Source: Ralstonia pickettii DTP0602
GTDB lineage: Bacteria > Pseudomonadota > Gammaproteobacteria > Burkholderiales > Burkholderiaceae
NCBI GenBank assembly: GCA_000471925.1
Contig: CP006667.1
Coordinates: 992,001 to 1,056,000 of the forward strand
DNA length: 64,000 nucleotides
Reading direction: 5' to 3'
The notes under the pieces were generated by a model. The model had not been told where the DNA came from, made no database searches, and worked only from the letters and a program-made list of their open reading frames with translations. This document shows positions 14,370 through 22,189 of this stretch, in pieces (the stretch's first letter is position 1; each line of letters starts with the position of its first letter). The position numbers and the translations under genes are program-made.

Positions 14370-16988
14370 ATGCCCTCCGAGTCCGCCATCGCCCCGACCA
14401 CCCCCGCCAGTCCCGTTGCCGCCGGCGCGAGCACTGCACACGGCAGCCGTTTCTCCGCCTGGCGCCAGGCGCTGCGCATGGCGCGGCGCGACTGGCTGGC
14501 GGGGGAGCTTTACCTGCTGCTGTTCGCACTGGTGCTGGCGGTGGCGGCATTGACCAGCGTCGGCTTTATGGCCGATCGCATGCGCCTGGGGCTGGAGCGC
14601 GATGCGCGCCAGATGATCGCCTCCGACGTGCTGCTGGTGTCGGACCAGCCTTTCGATGCGGCCTTTGCGCAGCGGGCGCAAGCGGCAGGGCTGGCGGTGG
14701 CCCAGACCGTGACCTTCCCGAGCATGGCCACCGCCAACGGCAAGGCGCCGGCCGGCGGCGATGCGCCCAGCCAGCTTGCCGCGCTCAAGGCCGTGACCGA
14801 CGGTTATCCGCTGCGCGGCAAGCTCAAGGTGGCCAGCGCACCGGGCGCGGCGGAGGGGCCGGCCGAGGGCATTCCGGCGCCCGGCACGGTGTGGGTCGAC
14901 GAAGCGCTGCTGGGCGCGCTGGGCGTTGCCGTGGGCGATAAGCTGCAGCTCGGCAGCCGCACCTTCCGCATCGACCGCATCATCACGCAGGAACTGGATC
15001 GCGGCACCGGCTTCATGAACTTCGCGCCGCGAGTGCTGATGCCGTTGTCGGACCTGGAGGGCACCGGACTGATCGGCTGGGGCAGCCGCGTGACCTACCG
15101 CCTGCTGGTGGCCGGCCCCGACGCTGTGGGCGCCAGCTACCAGAAGTGGGCGCGGGGCGAGATCGAGCGCCGCAAGCTGCGCAACACGCGGATCGAGTCG
15201 CTGGAATCGGGCCAGCCGCAGATGCGCGCCACGCTGGACCGGGCCGAGCGTTTCCTGTCGCTGGTGGCGGTGCTGTCGTCGATGATCGCGGCGGTGGCGA
15301 TCGCCATGTCGGCGCGCCGCTATATGCAGCGCCACACCGACGCCTGCGCGGTCTACAAGTGCCTGGGGCTGACGCGCGGACAGATCCTGCGCGCGTTCGG
15401 GCTGGAGTTCCTGCTGCTGGGCGCGGCCGGCGCGCTGGCCGGCGTGCTGATCGGCTATGTGGCGCATTACGGGCTGCTGCTGTCGCTGGGCGGCCTGCTC
15501 AAGGTGTCCTTGCCGCAGCCGTCGCTGCTGCCGGCGGTGGTGGGCGTGCTGGCGGGGCTGGTGCTGCTGACGGGCTTTGCGCTGCCGCCGCTGCTGGCGC
15601 TGACGCGCGTGCCGCCGCTGCGCGTGCTGCGGCGCGATATCGGGCTGCCGCCGGTGTCGGCATGGGTGGCCTATGCGCTGGGCCTGGGCGCCTTTGTTTC
15701 GCTGTTGCTGGTGGCCGCGCGCGACCTGCGGCTGGGACTGACCACGGCAGGCGGGTTTGTGGCCGCGGGAGTGGTGTTCGGGGTGCTGGCGCTGGCGTTG
15801 CTGACGCTGTTGTCGCGCCTGATGCGCGGGCGCCTGCGCGGCCGCGCGGCGATGGGCTGGCGCTTCGCGCTGGCCGTGCTGGAGCGCCGCCGCGGGGTGA
15901 CGGTGCTGCAGACCGTGGCGCTGGCGGTGGGGCTGATGGCGCTGCTGCTGCTCGGCATGACCCGCAACGACCTGGTCGACTCGTGGCGCAGCGCCACGCC
16001 GGCCGATGCACCCAACCGCTTCATCATCAATATCCAGCCCGACCAGCGCGAACCGCTGCGCAAGCTGCTGGCGGGTGCGGGAATCAACGACCTGCTGTAC
16101 CCGATGGTGCGCGGGCGCCTGACCCATATCGGCGAGCGCGCGATCCGTGGCGACAGCTTCGAGGACGGGCGCGCGCGCAACCTGGTGGAGCGCGAGTTCA
16201 ACCTGTCCTATGCCGATGCGCTGCCCGAGGGTAACCGCGTGATTGCGGGGCGATGGTCCAACGGCGCGGATGGCGCGGAAGCGGGTGCGTCGGTGGAGGA
16301 GGGCATCGCCAAGACGCTGGGCATCCGGCTCGGCGACACGCTGCGCTTCGACGTCGCGGGCCAGGCCGTGCAGGCGCGCGTGACCTCGCTGCGCAAACTC
16401 GACTGGGGCTCGATGCGGGTCAACTTCTTCGTGATCCTGCCGCCGCAGGCGATGCAGGGGCTGCCCGAGACCTATATCACGTCGTTCCACCTGCCTGCGG
16501 CCAGTGCCGCGATGGGCAACCGGCTGATCGCGGCCTTCCCCAACATCACCGTGGTCAATACCGACATGATCCTGCGTCAGATCCAGGACATCCTGGACCA
16601 GGTGATCGCGGCGGTGGAGTTCCTGTTTATCTTCACGCTGGCCGCGGGCGTGACCGTGCTGTACGCGGCGCTGTCCGGCGCGCGCGACGAGCGCATGCGC
16701 GACGCCGGCCTGCTCAAGGCGCTGGGCGCATCGGCCGCACTGGTGCGGCAGACGCAGTACGCCGAGTTCCTGGTGGTGGGCGGGCTGGCCGGATTCCTGG
16801 CGAGCCTGGGCGCGATCGCGGTGGGCTGGGGGCTGTCGCAGTTCGTCTTTGACTTCCCGTACCGCTTTAATGCCTGGATTGTGCCGGTCGGCGTGGTTTC
16901 TGGCATGCTGTGCGCTTTTGCCGGCGGCTGGCTGGGCCTGCGCGAAGTGCTGCGCCAGCCCGCGCTGGCGACCTTGCGTGATGCCTGA
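14370..16988 (+). CDS. YbbP-like FtsX-family ABC permease
   Basis: An 872-residue permease with ten or so membrane spans: an N-terminal helix, a large periplasmic domain, a block of FtsX-type helices (about 290-500), a second periplasmic domain, and a C-terminal FtsX triple helix. The mid-segment MQRHTDACAVYKCLGLTRGQILRAF and the C-terminal ARDERMRDAGLLKALGAS are the paired cytoplasmic coupling elements of the type VII (MacB-like) exporters. E. coli YbbP is of similar size (about 800). The partner ATPase (YbbA) and esterase (TesA) are not adjacent here. The start is uncertain; the ribosome site before 14370 is poor. Confidence 0.75.
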   Translation: MPSESAIAPTTPASPVAAGASTAHGSRFSAWRQALRMARRDWLAGELYLLLFALVLAVAALTSVGFMADRMRLGLERDARQMIASDVLLVSDQPFDAAFAQRAQAAGLAVAQTVTFPSMATANGKAPAGGDAPSQLAALKAVTDGYPLRGKLKVASAPGAAEGPAEGIPAPGTVWVDEALLGALGVAVGDKLQLGSRTFRIDRIITQELDRGTGFMNFAPRVLMPLSDLEGTGLIGWGSRVTYRLLVAGPDAVGASYQKWARGEIERRKLRNTRIESLESGQPQMRATLDRAERFLSLVAVLSSMIAAVAIAMSARRYMQRHTDACAVYKCLGLTRGQILRAFGLEFLLLGAAGALAGVLIGYVAHYGLLLSLGGLLKVSLPQPSLLPAVVGVLAGLVLLTGFALPPLLALTRVPPLRVLRRDIGLPPVSAWVAYALGLGAFVSLLLVAARDLRLGLTTAGGFVAAGVVFGVLALALLTLLSRLMRGRLRGRAAMGWRFALAVLERRRGVTVLQTVALAVGLMALLLLGMTRNDLVDSWRSATPADAPNRFIINIQPDQREPLRKLLAGAGINDLLYPMVRGRLTHIGERAIRGDSFEDGRARNLVEREFNLSYADALPEGNRVIAGRWSNGADGAEAGASVEEGIAKTLGIRLGDTLRFDVAGQAVQARVTSLRKLDWGSMRVNFFVILPPQAMQGLPETYITSFHLPAASAAMGNRLIAAFPNITVVNTDMILRQIQDILDQVIAAVEFLFIFTLAAGVTVLYAALSGARDERMRDAGLLKALGASAALVRQTQYAEFLVVGGLAGFLASLGAIAVGWGLSQFVFDFPYRFNAWIVPVGVVSGMLCAFAGGWLGLREVLRQPALATLRDA

Positions 16989-17032
16989 AGCAACTTCACC
17001 GAGCAACTTCGGCCGCGCAGATCGAGTATGTG

Positions 17033-17440
17033 ATGAGTACTGAATCCAACGACAAGCCCGATGTGACCGCCTTTGAACTGGTCGGCGGCGAAGCGCGCGT
17101 GCGCGAGCTGGTCGACCGCTTCTACGACCTGATGGACCTGGAGCCCGAGTTCGCCGGGCTGCGCGCGCTGCATCCGCCCTCGCTCGAGGGCTCGCGCGAC
17201 AAGCTTTTCTGGTTCCTGTGCGGCTGGCTGGGCGGCCCCAACCATTTCATCGACCGCTTCGGCCATCCGCGCCTGCGCGCGCGCCATATGCCGTTCGAGA
17301 TCGGCGTCAGCGAGCGCGACCAGTGGATGCGCTGCATGGCCCTGGCGATGCAGGACGTCGGCCTGCCCGAGGAACTGCAGCTGCGCCTGATGCAGGCGTT
17401 CTTCCAGACCGCCGACTGGATGCGCAACGTGGCGCGCTGA
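17033..17440 (+). CDS. truncated hemoglobin, group II-like
   Basis: A 135-residue heme protein of the 2-over-2 globin family. FELVGGEARVRELVDRFYDLM is the A/B-helix start; KLFWFLCGWLGGPNHFIDRFGHPRLRARHMPF spans CD to F with the proximal His in RARHMPF, and Trp in DQWMRCM is the conserved group II G8 tryptophan. Probable roles are O2/NO handling. Translation may begin at the ATG (17033) or the GTG one codon earlier. It is 44 bp after the permease stop, likely cotranscribed, and followed by DUF924. Confidence 0.87.
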   Translation: MSTESNDKPDVTAFELVGGEARVRELVDRFYDLMDLEPEFAGLRALHPPSLEGSRDKLFWFLCGWLGGPNHFIDRFGHPRLRARHMPFEIGVSERDQWMRCMALAMQDVGLPEELQLRLMQAFFQTADWMRNVAR

Positions 17441-17478
17441 GGCGCCCGCCGTTCCATACCGAAAGGACTTCCCGCCCC

Positions 17479-18075
17479 ATGACAGCCCCGTTGCCTGAGG
17501 CCGCCCGACGCGTGCTCGATTTCTGGTTCGATACGCCTGGTTCGGCCGGCTGGAACACCGCGCGCCGCCCTTGGTTCACCAAGTCGGACGAATACGATGC
17601 TGAGATCCGCCGTCAATTCCTCGCCGACTGGCAGGCCGCCCATGAGGGCGCCACGGACGACTGGTCGGTCACCCCCGAGGGCGCGTGCGCGCGCGTGGTG
17701 CTGCTCGACCAGTTCCCGCGCAACATGTTCCGCAACGACCCGCGCAGCTTTGCCACCGACGCGCAGGCGCTGGCGCTGGCCAAGCGCATCGTCGCCACCG
17801 GCAGGGACCGCGCGCTGCCGACCGACCACCACCGCATGTTCTGCTACATGCCGTTCGAGCATTCGGAAGCACTGGAAGACCAGGACGAGGCGGTCCGGCT
17901 GATGACGCAGCTGCGCGACGCCAGCGGCGGGAAGGTGGATGTGGTGGAGTGGGCCGAGAAGCACCGCGTGATCATCGCGCGCTATGGCCGCTTCCCGCAC
18001 CGCAACGCGGTGCTGGGCAGGCAGAGTACGCCGCAGGAACTGGCGTTGCTGCGGCAGCCGGGCTCGTCGTTCTGA
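17479..18075 (+). CDS. DUF924 family protein
   Basis: A 198-residue soluble protein of the DUF924 family, which is widespread in bacteria and eukaryotes with a TPR-like helical fold and no established function. Family landmarks are visible: VLDFWF near the N-terminus, WFTKSDEYDAEIR, LLDQFPRNMFR, FCYMPFEHSE and the C-terminal RYGRFPHRNAVLGR. The start at 17479 sits 16 bp after GAAAGGA. It lies 38 bp after the globin gene, in the same direction, and is convergent with the LOG gene. Confidence 0.85.
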   Translation: MTAPLPEAARRVLDFWFDTPGSAGWNTARRPWFTKSDEYDAEIRRQFLADWQAAHEGATDDWSVTPEGACARVVLLDQFPRNMFRNDPRSFATDAQALALAKRIVATGRDRALPTDHHRMFCYMPFEHSEALEDQDEAVRLMTQLRDASGGKVDVVEWAEKHRVIIARYGRFPHRNAVLGRQSTPQELALLRQPGSSF

Positions 18076-18099
18076 ACGAAGCCCGGCGGCGGGGCGCGT

Positions 18100-18684
18100 T
18101 CAGGTCTTGTCGCGCGCCTGCTGCCACTTGTCCACGCGCACGCGCGGCGCGTCGGCCAGTTTCTGCAGCAGCGCAGCCGGCGTGTCAGCCACGTGCAGCA
18201 GATCGGCATGCACCTGCTTCATGAAACCTTCCTGCACGGCATGGGAGAGGAAGCCCAGCAAGCCGTCATAGAATCCGCCGACATTGAGCAGGCCCACCGG
18301 CTTGTCGTGGTAGCCCAGTTGCAGCCAGGTAAAGGTCTCAAACAGTTCCTCGAAGGTGCCCACGCCGCCCGGCATGGCGATAAAGGCGTCGGCTCGGTCG
18401 GCCATCATCTGCTTGCGCTCGTGCATATTGCGCACCACGTGCAGCTCGGTCAGGCCGCGGTGGCCGACTTCCTTCTGCATCAGCGCGTCGGGAATGATGC
18501 CGATGGCGCTGCCGCCGTGCTCGAGCACGGCATCGGCGACGATGCCCATCAGGCCCACCTTGCCGCCGCCATAGACCAGCGCCAGTCCGCTTGCGGCCAG
18601 CGTGCGGCCGAGCAGGCGCGCGCCCTCGGCGTATTCGGGGCGGTTGCCGGGGTTGGAGCCGCAATAGACGCAGACGGATTTCAC
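18100..18684 (-). CDS. LOG-family nucleotide phosphoribohydrolase
   Basis: A 194-residue cytosolic protein of the LOG (lysine decarboxylase-like) family, which releases free base from cytokinin-type or AMP-like nucleoside 5'-monophosphates. The motif PGGVGTFEELFE carrying the active-site Glu and the N-terminal VYCGSNPG and YGGGKVGLMG segments are intact. The start is GTG at 18684, with AAGGAG eight bases upstream; it overlaps the TetR stop codon by 4 bp, so translation is coupled. The physiological substrate cannot be named. Confidence 0.88.
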   Translation of the reverse strand: MKSVCVYCGSNPGNRPEYAEGARLLGRTLAASGLALVYGGGKVGLMGIVADAVLEHGGSAIGIIPDALMQKEVGHRGLTELHVVRNMHERKQMMADRADAFIAMPGGVGTFEELFETFTWLQLGYHDKPVGLLNVGGFYDGLLGFLSHAVQEGFMKQVHADLLHVADTPAALLQKLADAPRVRVDKWQQARDKT

Positions 18685-19382
18685 TTCTTCTCCTTTGCCG
18701 CTTCGGCGGCTGTCTTGGCTGCCGCGTAGTCGCGCGCAAGCTGGTCGAAGGCTTCCCGGGGCCGGCCGCGCAGGTAGGGTGCAAGGATCGAGAAGATGTG
18801 ATAGCTCGAGCCGTGCAGGTAACCGCGGATCTGCTCGGGATCGTTGTACTGGCGCGGATGCTGCACGAACTGGAACGACAGCCAGTAGGTGGCGATTACC
18901 ACCATGTTGGTGCAGATGGCCTCGACCTGCTCGGGCGTGGCTTCCATCTCGCCGTCTTCGATGAACTGGCGGCAGATCTCGTGCGCGAACCGCTTCTTCT
19001 GCTCGACGATGCGCTTGAAGTTGGTCTCCAGCATCCGGTTGCGCGCCAGCAGGTCGTTGATGTCGCGATACAGGAAGCGGTAGTTCCACATGAACTCGGA
19101 CATGTACTGCAGGTAGCCCCAGCTTTCGTCGAGGGTGGCCTTGCGGTCATCCGGCATCTTCAGGCGGCGCTCCATCTCCTGCTCGAAGCGCACGAAGATG
19201 GAGTTGATGATGTCGTCCTTGTTGCGGAAGTGGTAGTAGAGATTGCCGGGGCTGATCTCCATCGCTTCCGCGATCGTGGTGGTGGTGACGTTCGGTTCGC
19301 CGACTTCATTGAACAGGCGCAGCGAGACGTCGAGGATGCGGTCCCTGGTGCGGCGGGGGCCGGTTTGCGGTTTCGGTTCCAT
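18681..19382 (-). CDS. TetR-family transcriptional regulator
   Basis: A 233-residue repressor-type protein. The N-terminal HTH is typical of TetR (RDRILDVSLRLFNEVGEPNVTTTTIAEAMEISPGNLYYHFRNKDDI), followed by a helical ligand domain with several aromatic residues (MWNYRFLYRDIN) that suggests a hydrophobic ligand. The C-terminus ends in an Ala/Lys helix. It is translationally coupled to the LOG gene. Just upstream (19421-19426) is a perfect minus-strand -10 overlapped by a small dyad, suggesting autoregulation. Confidence 0.9.
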   Translation of the reverse strand: MEPKPQTGPRRTRDRILDVSLRLFNEVGEPNVTTTTIAEAMEISPGNLYYHFRNKDDIINSIFVRFEQEMERRLKMPDDRKATLDESWGYLQYMSEFMWNYRFLYRDINDLLARNRMLETNFKRIVEQKKRFAHEICRQFIEDGEMEATPEQVEAICTNMVVIATYWLSFQFVQHPRQYNDPEQIRGYLHGSSYHIFSILAPYLRGRPREAFDQLARDYAAAKTAAEAAKEKK

Positions 19383-19418
19383 GGGCGTCCGGGCGATCGG
19401 TGAATCGTGGCAGGGTAG

Positions 19419-19434
19419 CGATTATAAGCAATCG
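19419..19434 (-). promoter_or_regulatory. tetR promoter -10 with overlapping dyad
   Basis: The minus strand reads TATAAT at 19426-19421. The dyad CGATT-N6-AATCG (19419-19434) covers it, so the downstream TetR protein could repress its own promoter. No good -35 was seen. Confidence 0.45.
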
Positions 19435-19474
19435 GCCCCGGCCACTGCTCCAGGCACACCGGGCGAGCGACGGA

Positions 19475-19960
19475 TCAGCCCGCCAGCGCCCGCACCCAGC
19501 GCACCACGTGCGGCCCGGCGATGGCCACCCAGGTGCCGCCGCACAGCACCAGCGCCAGCATCACCGCGGCGCTGCCGAAATCCTTGGCGCGCTTGGACAG
19601 GCTGTGCCGCTCCAGCGAAATGCGGTCGATCGCCGCCTCGACGCTGGAGTTGAGCAGCTCCACGATCAGCACCACCAGCAGCGTGCCCAGCAGCAGGATG
19701 CGCTCGACCACGTCCACCGGCAGCAGGAAGGCCCACGGCGCCAGGATCACCACCAGTGTCAGCTCCTGGCGGAACGCGCTCTCCTCGAGCACCGCAAAGC
19801 GCAGCCCCGAAAGCGAATTGATGGCCGCATGCCAGGCGCGCGTCAGGCCGCGGTTGCCCTTATGGGGGTTCTGCTCGATCGAATAGTCAGCGCTCTGGAC
19901 TGCCTGCGGCGGCCTCTGCAGAGGCGGGTCGGATGGCAGTTCCGGATGGGGTTTCGGCAT
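19475..19960 (-). CDS. dgkA: diacylglycerol kinase, integral membrane
   Basis: A 161-residue DgkA-type kinase that phosphorylates diacylglycerol to phosphatidic acid. From about residue 40 it matches the family: NRGLTRAWHAAINSLSGLRFAVLEESAFRQE with the catalytic Glu, three membrane helices, and VELLNSSVEAAIDRIS with the conserved metal-binding Glu. The usual length is about 120, so the N-terminal 40 residues are extra. The ATG used here overlaps the glycosyltransferase end by 74 bp, and a later non-ATG start is possible. It is last in the phosphoesterase-glycosyltransferase-kinase operon, where it would recycle released diacylglycerol. Confidence 0.9.
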   Translation of the reverse strand: MPKPHPELPSDPPLQRPPQAVQSADYSIEQNPHKGNRGLTRAWHAAINSLSGLRFAVLEESAFRQELTLVVILAPWAFLLPVDVVERILLLGTLLVVLIVELLNSSVEAAIDRISLERHSLSKRAKDFGSAAVMLALVLCGGTWVAIAGPHVVRWVRALAG

Positions 19961-21002
19961 GGGTGTGGGATGCGGGTTGGGGCGCCGCGCCGCCCGCCTT
20001 GCCAGCGGCGACCGGGCGCAGATGGGCCAGGAACTGCTCGGAGGCGGCGCGCCACGAGAACCGCTCGGCATGGGCTCGGGCCGTGGCGCGGTCGATGCGC
20101 AGCGCTTCCAGGCAGGCTTCGCGCAGGTCTTCGTGCATCACGCCCGCGGGGCTGTCGCCCAGCACATCGATCGGACCGGTGACCGGGTACGCCGCCACGG
20201 GCAGCCCGCTGGCCAGCGCTTCCAGCAGCACCAGCCCGAAGGTGTCGGTGCGGCTCGGGAACACGAACACGTCAGCCGAAGCATACACCCGGGCCAGTTC
20301 CGGTTGGCTCAACACGCCGAGGTAGTTGGCGCCCGGATAGCGCGCCCGCAGCGCCGCCAGCGCGGGGCCGTCGCCGACCACCCATTTCGAGCCGGGCAGG
20401 TCCAGGGACAGGAAGGCCTCGACGTTCTTCTCGACCGCCACCCGGCCCACGTACAGGAAGATCGGGTGGGCGGTGTTGAGCACGTTGGGGCGCTGCAGCG
20501 TGAACACGTCCAGGTCGACGCCGCGCGTCCACAGCACGCCGTGGGTGATGCCGTGGCTTTGCAGGTCGTCCAGCACCACCGGCGTGGGCGCCATCACGGC
20601 GCGCGCCGGGCCGTGGAACCAGCGCAGGAAGCGGTAGGTCCAGGTCAGCGGGATGCCGAAGCGGGCCTGCACGTATTCCGGAAAGCGCGTGTGGTAGGCC
20701 GTGGTGAACGGCAGCTTGCGGCGGATCGCATGGCGCCGCGCGGCCAGGCCGAGCGGGCCTTCAGTGGCGATGTGCAGGGCGTCGGGGCCGAAGGCTTCGA
20801 TACGACGCTGCACGCGTGCCGACGGCAGCAGCGACAGGCGGATCTCGGGATACGTCGGACACGGCACGGTGCGGAATTCCAGCGGCGTGATCATGTCGAC
20901 CGTGTGGCCCATGGCCTCCAGTTCGCGGCGCGTGGACTTGAGCGTGCGCACTACGCCGTTGACCTGCGGTTCCCAGGCATCGGTGACGATCATTATCTTC
21001 AT
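19887..21002 (-). CDS. Agt-like diacylglycerol glycosyltransferase (GT4)
   Basis: A 371-residue GT-B glycosyltransferase. Recognisable segments are IVTDAWEPQVNGVVRTL, DALHIATEGPLGLAAR, TTAYHTRFPEYV, the WTRGVDLDVF linker, VGRVAVEKNVEAFLSLDLPGSKWVVGDGP, and the donor-binding PSRTDTFGLVLLEALASG with its E-x7-E-like end. These closely follow the enzymes I recall as Agt, which make glycolipids from diacylglycerol in phosphate-starved bacteria. The ATG has GAGGAGG five bases upstream. The gene lies between a PlcP-like phosphoesterase and dgkA, which supports diacylglycerol as acceptor. The sugar donor is not predictable. Confidence 0.85.
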   Translation of the reverse strand: MKIMIVTDAWEPQVNGVVRTLKSTRRELEAMGHTVDMITPLEFRTVPCPTYPEIRLSLLPSARVQRRIEAFGPDALHIATEGPLGLAARRHAIRRKLPFTTAYHTRFPEYVQARFGIPLTWTYRFLRWFHGPARAVMAPTPVVLDDLQSHGITHGVLWTRGVDLDVFTLQRPNVLNTAHPIFLYVGRVAVEKNVEAFLSLDLPGSKWVVGDGPALAALRARYPGANYLGVLSQPELARVYASADVFVFPSRTDTFGLVLLEALASGLPVAAYPVTGPIDVLGDSPAGVMHEDLREACLEALRIDRATARAHAERFSWRAASEQFLAHLRPVAAGKAGGAAPQPASHTHAETPSGTAIRPASAEAAAGSPER

Positions 21003-21073
21003 GCAGCCTCCTCGGGGGGCGGTGGAAGGGCAATGCGGATGGGCGTGGCCGGCGCGCAGCGCGCCGGCCGGGA

Positions 21074-21940
21074 TCAGCTGGCCACGGCGGCGCGGCGACC
21101 GCGGCGCGTGGCGGGGGCGGGCGGGTCCAGCAGCGTGGTCCAGTAGACGATCTTCAGCTCGCCTTCCATGGTCTCGACCAGCGCCGACAGGCTTTCTACC
21201 CAGTCGCCGTCGTTGCAGTAGAGCTGGCCGTTGAGCTCGCGGATCTCGGCCTTGTGGATATGGCCGCAGACCACGCCGTCGCAGCCGCGCCGGCGCGCCT
21301 CGTCGACCATCGCGGTCTCGAACGCACTGATGTAGTTGACCGCGTTCTTGACCTGGTGCTTCAGGTACTGCGACAGCGACCAGTACGGAAAGCCAAGCCG
21401 CGCACGCAGGCGGTTGAAATGGCGGTTCATCGCCAGGATCATCGTGTACAGCGAATCGCCCAGGTAGGCCAGCCAGCGCGCGTGCTGGACCACGCCGTCG
21501 AACAGGTCGCCATGCACCACCCACAGCCGGCGGCCGGTGGCGGTGACGTGGATGGCTTCTTCGCGCACGGTGATGTCGCCGAAGGCCATGCCGTCGAACT
21601 GGCGCGCGCCCTCGTCATGGTTGCCGGGCACGTAGACCACCTCGGTGCCCTTGCGCGCCTTGCGCAGCAGCTTCTGCACCACGTCGTTGTGGCTCTGCGG
21701 CCAGTACCAGCCGCGGCGCAGCTGCCAGCCGTCGATGATGTCGCCGACCAGGTAGAGCTGCTCGGACTCGTTGTGCTTGAGGAAGTCCAGCAGGTAGTTG
21801 GCCTGGCAGCCGGGCGTGCCCAGGTGGATGTCGGACAGCCAGATGGCGCGGTAGCGGTGGATCGGGTGCGGCTCGGGCGGGTAGGCGTCCTGTTGCTCTC
21901 GCGGCGGGGCCAGTGTTGCGCCATCCATGCCCGGCGGCAT
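21074..21940 (-). CDS. PlcP-like metallophosphoesterase (phospholipase C type)
   Basis: A 288-residue calcineurin-fold phosphoesterase of the COG2908 group. Metal-binding motifs are complete: WLSDIHLG, YLVGDIIDGW, VPGNHDE, VVHGDLFD and VCGHIHKAE. The run WYWPQSHNDVVQKLLRKARKG is what I recall as characteristic of PlcP, which cleaves phospholipids to diacylglycerol, rather than of LpxH. It is followed by an Agt-like transferase and DgkA, making LpxH function less likely. Start choice: ATG at 21940 or 21928; an upstream frame to 22147 would overlap the Pho-box-like repeats and has poorer third-position GC. Generic annotation would be UDP-2,3-diacylglucosamine diphosphatase family. Confidence 0.82.
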   Translation of the reverse strand: MPPGMDGATLAPPREQQDAYPPEPHPIHRYRAIWLSDIHLGTPGCQANYLLDFLKHNESEQLYLVGDIIDGWQLRRGWYWPQSHNDVVQKLLRKARKGTEVVYVPGNHDEGARQFDGMAFGDITVREEAIHVTATGRRLWVVHGDLFDGVVQHARWLAYLGDSLYTMILAMNRHFNRLRARLGFPYWSLSQYLKHQVKNAVNYISAFETAMVDEARRRGCDGVVCGHIHKAEIRELNGQLYCNDGDWVESLSALVETMEGELKIVYWTTLLDPPAPATRRGRRAAVAS

Positions 21941-22112
21941 GAAGGCGGTCAGTGCGGCGACGCTGTTGGGATCACTCCCCCAGCCGCTTTCTGGGCTGCG
22001 GCCCAGCCGTTGCGTCAGTTGCACGGCCCTCGACAGATATCCGCGGGCAGATCGGATTGCTTGCACCATGGCAGTCCCGGTTGCGGCGATGGCTGCATTC
22101 AGCCAGCGTGCG

Positions 22113-22150
22113 ATGACGGTGCCGTGACGGAAACATGACTGCCACATGAA
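22113..22150 (-). promoter_or_regulatory. Pho-box-like array upstream of plcP-agt-dgkA
   Basis: On the minus strand the blocks TTCAT, GTCAT, GTCAC and GTCAT recur exactly every 11 bp. Three of the four are near-perfect matches to the 3' half of the PhoB repeat (CTGTCAT), and 11-bp spacing is the hallmark of PhoB binding. The array lies about 170 bp upstream of the PlcP-like start. PhoB control is inferred from spacing and sequence. Confidence 0.68.
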
Positions 22151-22189
22151 GCGTGGCGGAAGTGGAACAGCTTGTGCCGGTGGCGGACC

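Noticed and set aside
14109..17006. A 965-codon minus-strand frame opposite the YbbP-like permease
   Set aside because: Same low-complexity Arg/His/Gln composition; no domain recognised; the plus strand has a complete FtsX-type permease.
21941..22147. Longer N-terminus for the PlcP-like protein (starts at 22147 or 22069)
   Set aside because: The 22147 start lies inside the Pho-box-like repeats and would be upstream of the transcript; the added stretch has lower third-position GC than the gene body and no ribosome site.
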